The position numbers and the translations under genes were made by a program. The notes under the pieces were generated by a model. The model did no database searches. It was not told the origin of the DNA and saw only the letters and a list, made by a program, of their open reading frames with translations. Positions 10,302 through 19,859 of a stretch of DNA of 64,000 nt are shown here, in pieces (the stretch's first letter is position 1; each line of letters begins with the position of its first letter). This stretch comes from Rikenellaceae bacterium (lineage in GTDB: Bacteria > Bacteroidota > Bacteroidia > Bacteroidales > Rikenellaceae): the NCBI GenBank assembly GCA_015059805.1, contig SUZO01000002.1:1-64000 (forward strand), in the 5' to 3' direction.

Positions 10302-10371
10302 ATAAATTGGTTTTTAGGTACTTTTCTGGTGCAAAGATATGAAAAAATGTGTTAATTGCAAATAGTTTGAG

Positions 10372-10555
10372 CCATTAGCCGTTAGCCGTTAGCTATTAGC
10401 TTGCTAACGCAGAACAGAGAATTTAGAGAATTTAAGGAAGTTAGGGAATATAGCGAAAAAATCCCTAATCTCGTTAAACTCCTTAATCTCACTACTGTCG
10501 GCAAATTTGCCGACACCGCTAAAAAGCTAATAGCTAATGGCTAACGGCTAATAGC
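10372..10555. repeat. Long imperfect inverted-repeat element (MITE/REP-like), about 184 bp
   Basis: Left arm ccattagccgttagccgttagctattagc (10372-10400) vs right arm gctaatagctaatggctaacggctaatagc (10526-10555); internal perfect 20-bp palindrome tgtcggcaaatttgccgaca (10496-10515). Confidence 0.7.
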
Positions 10556-10562
10556 GCAGACT

Positions 10563-12332
10563 CTAAAGAGCCTGCTTCGCCACCCTATTAACCTCAGCAT
10601 TAAGCCCGACAAGATACCCTGCCCAGCCATAAGTACTGTCGTTAATATTCTGCTCGCGTAGCTCACGCAACTGCGCCTCAACACCCTTCATAGCCTCTGC
10701 GCTATACTTTTTTCTCAGAATATGAATCTTCTCGTACAGCTCAATGCCATCAATAAGTCTCTCAAAACGCACTGACGAGCGAGCGCCTGGGTAGATAAGG
10801 AAAGTATCGCCCGAAGCCCAGTAGCGGAAGCGAGAATCATACTGTGGATTTGCAGGCCAAGAGTTATATGACCAGCGGAGCATGCCGTCGTAATCATAGG
10901 CAATGGCGTATGCACTAAGCAGCTCACTCTCAAAAGGTTGAGAGTTGGTAAAGGTATTAGGGAATAGCGTTGAACAACATACGTAGAATGTAGATACAAA
11001 GCCATTTGCTCTACGTGCGGCAATCTCCTCCAAACTCATAGCGGCATGCTTCTGACCCACACATACGTCGCGCATATTTGCGTAGCGCTTATAGGAGTTG
11101 TGGTTGTCGGCAATGGCAAAGCCAAGCTCTGGGGCATACTTCTCAATCAGCCTTGCAGCGGCATCCATATCCTCTGGAGCACGCTCGTCAATGGCTATGT
11201 TTGTAATGCCGAGCCACCCCTTTTCGCGCAGGTGAGCCGCAAAATCGGTAAGGAATGGACCCCACATAGCCTCAAAGTTCTCACTCTTAGGCGTTGCCGA
11301 GACGGTGCGGTTGCGGTGTACTTTGCCTGCACGCATGTCGTGGTAGTCAAGGATGCACTCACCCCATGGAAGCATTGAGTAGCAGTTTATCTGCTTATCT
11401 ATACCAAGGCTCATCATATACTCCACCCACTTATCAAAGATGGTGTAGTCGTAGCTCCAGACATCGTTGTCGTTAAGAGTCCAGTATATCATCGGCTCGT
11501 AGTCGTCAAAGCACTGATAGCGCCATGGGTCGCGGTTGAGCGTTGCAGTGATAACCTTCTGACCCGCATCGGCAAGCATCTGCATAACTGGTCGCATAGC
11601 CTCAAAGTGTTCGTCACTCCACATCTCAACACCCTCTACACGTGCCACTGATGATGGATGTTGCCAAAGGTCAAGGTGGAAATCCCACTCACTCGGCTCA
11701 CTTAGGCACTCGGCGATAACCTCAAGCTGCAGAGGCAACACCTCTGAGCCAAAACCGTTGTGCGAAATCTTAACCTCGGCGTTATATACCCCCGCCGTAG
11801 CGTCCTGAGGGATAGCAATAGTAATCCACACTGGGCGAACAGTGCGTGCAGAGATATCAAAACGCTCCAAATTATCAAGCATATCCGCCTGCAGCATCGC
11901 TGGATGACCATTTGCACGACCACATAGACAGCTCTTATCTGGCACATCCGCAAGTGTATAACGGACAAAATGAGGCTCTGCAATAGATGCAGGCAGGCTA
12001 CTCTTATCAGACTTAAAATCTGAAATCTTACACTCCACACCACTCAGCGAGTCGCTACTCCAAATAAGCAGCTGTGCTGAGACCTTCTCTCCCTGCCAGC
12101 CAGCCACCGAGAGCGTTTGAGAGAGATTTTCAGGTACTACACTACGCGAATAGACATAATCAGCACTCGCCCACTGAGCATTTACGCCGCCCTCGACATT
12201 GTCCCACTGTTGCACCTGCTCCGCAGTTAAAGCTATCGGGTCGTCAGCCTCACAGAATGTCGCCACCTCAGCACTCTTACAGCCACTGAGTAAGAGCAGT
12301 GTAGCGATAAAAATGGTTATTCTTATCTTCAT
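10563..12332 (-). CDS. Lipoprotein with DUF4091-type glycoside-hydrolase-like domain
   Basis: Likely start at 12332 (MKIRITIFIATLLLLSGCKS lipobox); C-terminal YNSWPANPQYDSRFRYWASGDTFLIYPGARSSVRFERLIDGIELYEKIHIL typical of DUF4091. Confidence 0.82.
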   Translation of the reverse strand: MKIRITIFIATLLLLSGCKSAEVATFCEADDPIALTAEQVQQWDNVEGGVNAQWASADYVYSRSVVPENLSQTLSVAGWQGEKVSAQLLIWSSDSLSGVECKISDFKSDKSSLPASIAEPHFVRYTLADVPDKSCLCGRANGHPAMLQADMLDNLERFDISARTVRPVWITIAIPQDATAGVYNAEVKISHNGFGSEVLPLQLEVIAECLSEPSEWDFHLDLWQHPSSVARVEGVEMWSDEHFEAMRPVMQMLADAGQKVITATLNRDPWRYQCFDDYEPMIYWTLNDNDVWSYDYTIFDKWVEYMMSLGIDKQINCYSMLPWGECILDYHDMRAGKVHRNRTVSATPKSENFEAMWGPFLTDFAAHLREKGWLGITNIAIDERAPEDMDAAARLIEKYAPELGFAIADNHNSYKRYANMRDVCVGQKHAAMSLEEIAARRANGFVSTFYVCCSTLFPNTFTNSQPFESELLSAYAIAYDYDGMLRWSYNSWPANPQYDSRFRYWASGDTFLIYPGARSSVRFERLIDGIELYEKIHILRKKYSAEAMKGVEAQLRELREQNINDSTYGWAGYLVGLNAEVNRVAKQAL

Positions 12333-12383
12333 AATATTTAAGCTATATTTCTCAACAGACAAATGTAGTCAATTTTTTTTGAG

Positions 12384-12415
12384 TTTGCAAGAGTGAGCTC
12401 TTTTTACTACTTTTG
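12384..12415 (+). promoter_or_regulatory. Bacteroidetes-type promoter (TTTG-N20-TACTTTTG)
   Basis: TTTG at 12384-12387 and TACTTTTG at 12408-12415, matching TTTG/TAnnTTTG; overlaps the ORF-track start at 12413. Confidence 0.55.
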
Positions 12416-12439
12416 CCTTCAAGTCTTTGTAAATTACTA

Positions 12440-13321
12440 TTGAAAAAAGTGTCACAGCATGACCAGTTTGCAGAGTATGAGGCTCAGCGCCTTGAAGCCC
12501 AAAGTTTCAACCTTGAGCAGATAAAGTTGTTGTGCGCACTATATGAGCAGTCGCACCGCACACAAAATCCTACAAGCGAACACTTTAACGAAAAGGAGTA
12601 CATTATATACTACCAACACAGTCGCGCCATTGAGACAATCACTCGCATAGAAAAGGGGTGTCGGATTGAACATATAAACTGGTACACAACACTCAGTCGC
12701 CCGCATATTGTGGAGGGCAAGGCGTACAATATTTACGATTTTAAGATTCTCTGCTTCATTGTAAATGCCACTGGTAAAACTGCCAACAAATTGGCAATAA
12801 TCGACTCTGTACTATCACAACTACAATTAGAGGATTACGACCCCAACAATATAAACGCCGAGAGCTTTCTGAACTATCTACCGCACTATAAGAGCAATAT
12901 CTCTTCTCAGCAACATGCGCTCAAAGTTCAGCCAAAATGTAACCACTACGCCATACCCACAAATTTCACTACTGCAAGGCTTCAAAATATCTTTCAAGAG
13001 CTTAGAAATGAGGGATTTATAGCGCCAGAGCAACAGCTGAGCGACTTTCTCAATGCCTTCAACTCTAACAGCACTACTCAGGGTAAGATTTTATGGATAA
13101 AGCGCAGCCATACGAGCCACACTGTCGCCCGTACAGCCATCTTAGACTTTGTAAATCAGGTTGGCGATTGCCTATACCACCCTGACCGCGAGGATATTAT
13201 CCGCAACATCTTCGGTATCGCCATTAAGCCCTACGACATACCCCGCTTTTTCAATAACAGCACCCCCTGCCGCTCCGAATTTCACAACGCCCTGCAGCGC
13301 ATAATCCAAAGCGACCTTTAA
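12440..13321 (+). CDS. Hypothetical protein
   Basis: ORF 12413..13321; promoter boxes overlap its first codons, so an internal start (TTG at 12440, KKVSQHDQF) is more plausible. No domain recognised. Confidence 0.6.
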   Translation: MKKVSQHDQFAEYEAQRLEAQSFNLEQIKLLCALYEQSHRTQNPTSEHFNEKEYIIYYQHSRAIETITRIEKGCRIEHINWYTTLSRPHIVEGKAYNIYDFKILCFIVNATGKTANKLAIIDSVLSQLQLEDYDPNNINAESFLNYLPHYKSNISSQQHALKVQPKCNHYAIPTNFTTARLQNIFQELRNEGFIAPEQQLSDFLNAFNSNSTTQGKILWIKRSHTSHTVARTAILDFVNQVGDCLYHPDREDIIRNIFGIAIKPYDIPRFFNNSTPCRSEFHNALQRIIQSDL

Positions 13322-14406
13322 TACTCGTACAACTTTGTTGTGGCGCGGCGGATATTAGCCCCCTCTTTGGCGGAGATTTTAATCTCTGGGGCAAGGTCAA
13401 AGAAGCGGTTGCCTATCATATCTCTGCCCATACTTTGGCGAGTGAGGGTGTAGTTGCGACCATTTATAGCAACCTCAATAGTGCCACTATAGATAATATC
13501 TACCACAACAGCGCCACACGCTATACTCTCTGCGCCACGGTAAGAGCCACACTTGACAAGTTTACGCCCATTACTCCTCCACTTAGCATCGGGTTTATGG
13601 CTGGGCATAATGCTAAAGTCGGTAAGCTGGAACGTTACGCCATTACGTTGTGCCACAACCTCACGTGGCGACCTAAAGACAGAAGCCTGCACAATGTAGC
13701 CAGCATCTGTGAGCGCCTTGCAATATTGAGGGGTGTAGAGTTTATGGTTCATCGTAGAGACTCCGCACACACCTCCAAGCTCCCTCAGCGCTGCAATATG
13801 CTCCTCAGCAGTACCACGACTGACAGCATAGAGGATTGTGCAAGCAGAGTACTCTCTGACCTGCTTGAGCAGTTCATATCGGTCTGTAAAGCATATCCAG
13901 TTGTCGCCAAACATACTCTGAGCAACCTTGTACGACTCTGGCACTGAGCTATGTAGCATAGGAGTAATTCCCTGCTTTTTGCACTCCACAAGTATCTGCT
14001 CAAGTGTCGGTATAGGGGTACGCAACTGAGGATTCTCACTCTCAAGGAGATAGTTGTTTCTCACCTGCTCAAAAGTAAGGTCTTTCAGGCGCACCTTACC
14101 CTCAACCTTTGAGTAGTCAGCCGCATTGCGCAGCGTGCGATTGATACTATTGTCGTGCAAGACTACCAACTTGCCATCTTTGGTCTTTTTAACATCGCAC
14201 TCAATGCCAGCATAGCCCATACGTGCCGCCATAGTTACAGCCGCCACGCTATTCTCTGGGATAATAAACTCACCAGAGCTGCTCTTGCTCCAGCAACCAC
14301 GGTGTGCAAAAACTGTCGGCACACCCTTAGCCGCTACTACCGAACCAACAAGTAGTAGTAGCGCCAATAGACTCAACTTTTTCATTTTACCACACATATT
14401 CACCAA
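13318..14406 (-). CDS. Glycerophosphodiester phosphodiesterase family protein
   Basis: VFAHRGCWSK...IPENSVAAVTMAARMGYAGIECDVKKTKDGKLVVLHDNSINRT. Confidence 0.93.
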   Translation of the reverse strand: MVNMCGKMKKLSLLALLLLVGSVVAAKGVPTVFAHRGCWSKSSSGEFIIPENSVAAVTMAARMGYAGIECDVKKTKDGKLVVLHDNSINRTLRNAADYSKVEGKVRLKDLTFEQVRNNYLLESENPQLRTPIPTLEQILVECKKQGITPMLHSSVPESYKVAQSMFGDNWICFTDRYELLKQVREYSACTILYAVSRGTAEEHIAALRELGGVCGVSTMNHKLYTPQYCKALTDAGYIVQASVFRSPREVVAQRNGVTFQLTDFSIMPSHKPDAKWRSNGRKLVKCGSYRGAESIACGAVVVDIIYSGTIEVAINGRNYTLTRQSMGRDMIGNRFFDLAPEIKISAKEGANIRRATTKLYEY

Positions 14407-14649
14407 TCAATAGAGTGTTAAGAGATAGCTATCTTTGCTCTTAAAATAGGTCTTACAATTATACATACGCACAACTAAAGCGCTATAACCACCCTCTGTT
14501 TTATCCCTCTTAGTTCCAAACTCCTCAGAGGAGCAATAGGAGCGCTCCTCTCCCCTGCTGAAACACATCGCCTCATTTCCTGCAAAAAGTAACGCAATAT
14601 TACGATACTCTTCTACAGCTAAAACTCCGCTACTGCGCGGACATAACAC
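14407..14649 (-). pseudogene. Degenerate C-terminal fragment of the adjacent PEGA/DUF1566-like paralog family
   Basis: SGVLAVEEYRNIALLFAGNEAMCFSRGEERSYCSSEEFGTKRDKTEGGYSALVVRMYNCKTYFKSKDS resembles SRGAERLYDRGEKVRYWTSVEFGTKSDKEYAQTIYMGDCKVHFAHKQSK of 14619..15803; N-terminal part absent. Confidence 0.6.
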
Positions 14650-15803
14650 TTGCTCTGTTTATGCGCAAAATGGACCTTACAATCACCCATATAGATAGTC
14701 TGCGCATACTCCTTATCGCTCTTTGTACCGAACTCTACAGATGTCCAATATCGCACCTTCTCACCTCTATCGTAGAGTCTCTCTGCGCCACGACTCTGCA
14801 GAGTGCTATTCACAGCCTTACGCACAGTATCGTCCGCAAGCAGAATCTTTAACTGCTGCCAACTTGGTAAAAACCAATCTTCGCCCAGATTTATACACCA
14901 CCTGAATGCCTCAAGATAGACTCTATCCTCAGGCTGAGACATTGCTATAAATGTATTGACAGCCCCCTTTTCGCTCTTGAGATTAAACCACCGCTTTTGT
15001 AGTTTGGCACTACTTGTCCACTGCAGAGGATATGGGCTCTGTGTCATGCTGACAATCAAGCCGTGCAGACCATTATCTGTCACCCAGAAGACAACACCCT
15101 CCTTGCTCCCATCGTTATAGTAGTCACCAACCTTATAGAGGTGAGCTTCCTGAATGTTAAACTCCTTGTTAAAGTACAGACTCTTCAGATGCACGGCAAT
15201 AGCGCCACCTACACGATGCCCACTATACTCAAGCTCAAGGTAGTGATTTCCTGCCGTAACATCAGTAATGTACAACTGCTTGTTATCGGCTATCTGCCCC
15301 CTCTGCACCCCATCCAACACCACTACAGCACCTACAACATCCGACTCAACGACAATAGTATAACTCTGGTTTAACTCTGCTTTAAGAGTATACTCTCTAT
15401 CTGATGCAAGGTTGATGCTTATCTCATTACTCTCTCCCAGCTCGGGATGCACCACATAGAATCTGGTATTAGCCTTGGCTGTCATTTCAAGAATAAGCGT
15501 GCTCTCAGCTCCATCCTCAACCACCTGCCTTATAAGAGCCGTATTAGAGCGGAACTTAATCTGCAGAGCCTCAACCTCAGCTTTGGTCATCCTCTGAAAG
15601 TGAATCTTTAGGCGAGCACAACGATTTCGTGACGGGTCGACGCCTATCTCACCGCTACACTCAACCTCGCCGAGCGACTGGCTATTAAGCACAATACTCC
15701 TCTCCTGCGCCGTGGAGAGCAGAGAGACAAGTGCGGCTAAAAGCATTACGACAAACCTCTTCATATCTTGCACCATTAAAATACCGCCACAGCACGCACG
15801 CAC
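14619..15803 (-). CDS. Secreted protein with PEGA-like and C-terminal DUF1566/C-type-lectin-like region (paralog 1)
   Basis: Signal peptide (internal start MKRFVVMLLAALVSLLSTAQE likely), VVVLDGVQRGQI PEGA-like segment, C-terminal EDWFLPSWQQLKIL...YWTSVEFGT...CYVRAVAEF. Confidence 0.7.
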   Translation of the reverse strand: MRACCGGILMVQDMKRFVVMLLAALVSLLSTAQERSIVLNSQSLGEVECSGEIGVDPSRNRCARLKIHFQRMTKAEVEALQIKFRSNTALIRQVVEDGAESTLILEMTAKANTRFYVVHPELGESNEISINLASDREYTLKAELNQSYTIVVESDVVGAVVVLDGVQRGQIADNKQLYITDVTAGNHYLELEYSGHRVGGAIAVHLKSLYFNKEFNIQEAHLYKVGDYYNDGSKEGVVFWVTDNGLHGLIVSMTQSPYPLQWTSSAKLQKRWFNLKSEKGAVNTFIAMSQPEDRVYLEAFRWCINLGEDWFLPSWQQLKILLADDTVRKAVNSTLQSRGAERLYDRGEKVRYWTSVEFGTKSDKEYAQTIYMGDCKVHFAHKQSKCYVRAVAEF

Positions 15804-16939
15804 ATCTGGTCGGACTTGTTAACATAATTATCAGCTCTAATATGCGTACTTACAGACCAAGCAGAGTACTGACCCACCATCTTCTGATAACACTCCGTAG
15901 AGCTCCAGTACCTCTCCTTGTCACCGCGCCCAAAGAGTGGCACACCACCCTTAGCTATAAGCGTACGATTGATACTCTCACGCGCCTTTTCATTCAGAAT
16001 AAGGCTCTTTAGCTCATCTATTGCGGGCAGATACCACCCCTCGCCCTGTTCGGCGCACCACTTAAAGGCGGGATATTTGCTCTGCCAATCCTCTATGGCT
16101 GCAATAACGGCCATATTCTTAGCTCCATCTACAATATCTGTAGCCTCACGCTTGCGCCTCTGCTCCTTACTATCAACAGTCCAGCACAGAGGTTGCTCTG
16201 ACTGATTCATACTGACAATCTTGCCGTGGCGACCATCCCTACTAACCTCAAAAACAACGCCCCGCCTACCATTAAAGTCGTAGTAATCGCCCACCTTGTA
16301 CCTACGCGCTATATCCTGTCTAAAGGCGATACTACTGCTACTAACCGTAACCACCTGCTCGGTAACAATAGTACCAAACTGCAACCTAAGTCTGTGTTTT
16401 CCAGCCGCGACGGATGATATATATAGCTGGCTGTCAGCGTCCGTCTTTCCCTTAAAATTACCATCTACAAAGACCTCAGCATCAGGGGTATTGGACATCA
16501 CTACAATATTGAAAATCTGATTTAGATTTGCAAGCATCTCATACTCACAATTTGGCTCAAGGTCAAGTGTCACCTCATTGCTCACTCCAAACTCTGGGCT
16601 ACTGAAGTAGAATCGGCTCTTCGGCTGTGCGGTAAGCTCAAGAATAAGGACATTATCGTAGTACTGAGCAACCTTTTGCTTTATCAGCTCATTATTTGTG
16701 CGCAACACAACCTCTAAAGCATCCACCTGCTCTCGGCTCATACGGTCAAACTTAATCTTAACGCGAGCGCAAGGTTGGCGCTTTGAGTCTGTACCTATAG
16801 GGTCAATATTTACCCCCGTAAGTGCATCGGTCTGTACCGCACGCAGCGAGCCGACATCAACAACTATAGAGTTTTCTGTCTGCGCTGTAGCGGTAGCACA
16901 GAGTAAAAAAGTGAGTATCAGGGTGACAAAATATCTCAT
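15776..16939 (-). CDS. Secreted protein with PEGA-like and C-terminal DUF1566/C-type-lectin-like region (paralog 2)
   Basis: Same architecture as 14619..15803: AEVFVDGNFKGKT, EGWYLPAIDELKSLI, RYWSSTECYQ, MCVRAVAVF. Confidence 0.7.
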   Translation of the reverse strand: MRYFVTLILTFLLCATATAQTENSIVVDVGSLRAVQTDALTGVNIDPIGTDSKRQPCARVKIKFDRMSREQVDALEVVLRTNNELIKQKVAQYYDNVLILELTAQPKSRFYFSSPEFGVSNEVTLDLEPNCEYEMLANLNQIFNIVVMSNTPDAEVFVDGNFKGKTDADSQLYISSVAAGKHRLRLQFGTIVTEQVVTVSSSSIAFRQDIARRYKVGDYYDFNGRRGVVFEVSRDGRHGKIVSMNQSEQPLCWTVDSKEQRRKREATDIVDGAKNMAVIAAIEDWQSKYPAFKWCAEQGEGWYLPAIDELKSLILNEKARESINRTLIAKGGVPLFGRGDKERYWSSTECYQKMVGQYSAWSVSTHIRADNYVNKSDQMCVRAVAVF

Positions 16940-17034
16940 AGGGGCACTGTTTGTGTCACATTGTATTACAAAGTTAGTAAAATATTCAATATTTTCGTTA
17001 TCTTTGTAACACTAAATCTAAAACAAATAAAATT

Positions 17035-19857
17035 ATGTTTGACAAGTTTTCTGCAAGACATATCGGCACAACAGACGAGCAGCAGCTCGCAGATATGCTG
17101 AAAGTTATCGGTGTAAGTAGCGTGGAGGAGCTCATCGGCGAGGTTATTCCCGACAATATCCGCCTTGAGCAGCCATTAGAGCTAAGCGAGGGGATGAGCG
17201 AATATGAGTTCCGCGAGCATATCACTGAGCTTGCTGACCTAAACGAGCCTTACCGCTCATTTATCGGCATGGGATACTATCCAAATGCGGTCAGCGCAGC
17301 CATTATGCGCAATGTTTTTGAGAATCCTGCGTGGTATACATCCTACACCCCTTATCAGGCGGAGATTTCGCAGGGTCGCCTTGAGGCACTGCTCAACTTC
17401 CAGACCGCTATCTGCTCACTTACGGGTATGGAGATAGCCAACTGCTCACTGCTTGACCAAGGTACGGCTGTAGCCGAGGCAATGCTGATGATGTACTCCC
17501 TGCGTTCACGCGAGGCGGTCAAGGAGGGTAGAAATCAGATTTTTGTAGATGAAAATATCTTCCCACATACCCTTGATGTGCTTCTGACTCGCTCAGAGCC
17601 TTTCGGCATTGAGCTTATTGTAGACAACTTTGCTGAGTATACATTCACTGGCAAGGAGTTTGGAGCAATTCTTCAGTATCCAGCCGCTAATGGCGAGGTT
17701 CGTGACTACAGTGCCTTTACAGCTGCGGCACACGCTGCAGGTGCTCTTGTAGCTGTAGATGCCGACCTGCTCTCGCTTGCCCTGCTGACCCCTCCAGCTG
17801 AGTGGGGTGCTGATATTGCTGTGGGTACTACCCAGCGTCTGGGTTGTCCTATGGGCTTTGGTGGTCCATCGGCAGGCTATATGGCTACCCGCGAGGCGTA
17901 CAAGCGTAACATGCCAGGCAGAATTATCGGCGTATCTGTAGACCGCCTGGGTAATAAGGCTCTGCGTATGTCACTCCAGATGCGTGAGCAACATATTAAG
18001 CGCGAGCGCGCAACATCAAACATCTGTACCGCCTCTGCCCTTATGGCATCTATCGTCGGCTTCCACTGCGTCTATAACGGTGCTGAGGGTCTTACCCGCG
18101 CCGCTATGACAGCTCATACTGCTGCAGTATCGGTTGCCAAAAACCTTGAGGATATGGGCTACGAGATTGTTTGTGGCGACTTCTTTGACACCATTGAGGT
18201 TGTTGCCGATGCAGCTGTTGTGGAGTCTATAGCTCTTGAGAATGGAATAAACTTCTACTACCCTACTGAGGACCGCGTGCGCATTGCCTTTGACGAGGTG
18301 ACAACTATTGAGGAGATTGTCACAGTAATCGGCATCTTCGCTACGGCTGCAGGTGTAGAGATGGGTGAGCTGATGATTGCATCGGCACAGACAATCCCTT
18401 CAGCACTCCGCCGAACAACCCCACTGCTTGCTGAGCCAGTATTTAACCGCTACCGCTGTGAGAGCGACCTTATGCGCTATATCAAGCGTCTTGAGCTGCG
18501 CGACATCTCACTTGCCAACTCAATGATTTCATTAGGTAGCTGTACAATGAAGCTCAACGCGGCAGCCATTATGCAGCCACTCTCACTGCCTGGGTTCCAG
18601 AATGTACACCCATTTGCCCCTGCAGATCAGGCGGAGGGCTACCTGCAGCTTATTGAGGAGCTACAGCGTGACCTTGCCACAATCACAGGCTTTGAGGCTT
18701 GCTCTCTGCAACCAAATTCTGGTGCTGCGGGCGAGTATGCAGGTCTTATGGTTATCCGCGCATACCACCAGAGTCGCGGTCAGGGATACCGTAATGTGGT
18801 GCTTATCCCAGCCTCTGCACACGGCACAAATCCAGCCTCAGCAGCTATGGCGGGCATGAAGATAGTTACTGTGGCTTGCGATGCCAATGGAAATATTGAC
18901 GTGGAGGATTTGAAGGCAAAGGCAGCTCAGCACTCTGCCGAGCTGTGCGCCCTGATGGTTACCTACCCATCTACTCACGGTGTCTTTGAGAGTCGCATCC
19001 GCGAGATTGTAGATGCTGTTCACGATGCAGGTGGCGAGGTATATATGGATGGTGCAAATATGAACGCACAGGTGGGTCTAACAAACCCAGGCTTTATCGG
19101 TGCTGACGTCTGCCATCTTAACCTGCACAAGACCTTCGCAATGCCTCACGGCGGTGGTGGTCCAGGCGTAGGTCCTATCTGCTGTGCTAAGCACCTTGCT
19201 CCATTCTTACCGTCACACTCTGTCGTGGCTACCGGTGGCGAGCAGGGCATTACAGCAGTATCTTCAGCACCTTGGGGCTCGGCTATGCTGCTGCCAATAA
19301 CATACGGATACATCAAGATGCTTGGCGAGGAGGGTCTGCGTAACGCTACCGAGATGGCTATTGTCAATGCCAACTATATGGCGTCAGCTATCAAAAACGA
19401 GTTCCGCACATACTACTCAGGCGAGACTGGCCGTGTGGCACACGAGATGATTCTTGACCTTACACACTTCAAGCGCGAGTATGGCGTAGATTGTGGCGAT
19501 ATTGCCCACCGCCTTATGGACTACGGCTTCCACGCACCAACCCTCTCGTTCCCAGTGCATGAGACCCTGATGGTTGAGCCTACCGAGAGCGAGCCTAAAG
19601 AGGAGATGGATCGCTTTATTGAGGCACTTATCGCCATTAAGCGCGAGTGCGAGGCTATTGACGGTCAGGCGGATAATGTCGTTGTCAATGCCCCTCATAC
19701 CGCTGCTGAGATTGCGGGCGAGTGGAACCACCCATACTCCCGTCAGCATGCCGTGCTGCCACTTGAGTGGGTCGGACAGTCCAAATTCTTCCCATACGTC
19801 TCAAAGATTGATAACGGCTACGGCGATAGAAACCTCGTGGCAGTAAATAAGGATTAA
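17035..19857 (+). CDS. gcvP: Glycine dehydrogenase (aminomethyl-transferring), P protein
   Basis: 940 aa; SGRLEALLNFQ-type N half, PLP-Lys region DVCHLNLHKTFAMPHGGGGPGVGPI, LMVEPTESE. Confidence 0.97.
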   Translation: MFDKFSARHIGTTDEQQLADMLKVIGVSSVEELIGEVIPDNIRLEQPLELSEGMSEYEFREHITELADLNEPYRSFIGMGYYPNAVSAAIMRNVFENPAWYTSYTPYQAEISQGRLEALLNFQTAICSLTGMEIANCSLLDQGTAVAEAMLMMYSLRSREAVKEGRNQIFVDENIFPHTLDVLLTRSEPFGIELIVDNFAEYTFTGKEFGAILQYPAANGEVRDYSAFTAAAHAAGALVAVDADLLSLALLTPPAEWGADIAVGTTQRLGCPMGFGGPSAGYMATREAYKRNMPGRIIGVSVDRLGNKALRMSLQMREQHIKRERATSNICTASALMASIVGFHCVYNGAEGLTRAAMTAHTAAVSVAKNLEDMGYEIVCGDFFDTIEVVADAAVVESIALENGINFYYPTEDRVRIAFDEVTTIEEIVTVIGIFATAAGVEMGELMIASAQTIPSALRRTTPLLAEPVFNRYRCESDLMRYIKRLELRDISLANSMISLGSCTMKLNAAAIMQPLSLPGFQNVHPFAPADQAEGYLQLIEELQRDLATITGFEACSLQPNSGAAGEYAGLMVIRAYHQSRGQGYRNVVLIPASAHGTNPASAAMAGMKIVTVACDANGNIDVEDLKAKAAQHSAELCALMVTYPSTHGVFESRIREIVDAVHDAGGEVYMDGANMNAQVGLTNPGFIGADVCHLNLHKTFAMPHGGGGPGVGPICCAKHLAPFLPSHSVVATGGEQGITAVSSAPWGSAMLLPITYGYIKMLGEEGLRNATEMAIVNANYMASAIKNEFRTYYSGETGRVAHEMILDLTHFKREYGVDCGDIAHRLMDYGFHAPTLSFPVHETLMVEPTESEPKEEMDRFIEALIAIKRECEAIDGQADNVVVNAPHTAAEIAGEWNHPYSRQHAVLPLEWVGQSKFFPYVSKIDNGYGDRNLVAVNKD

Positions 19858-19859
19858 CT

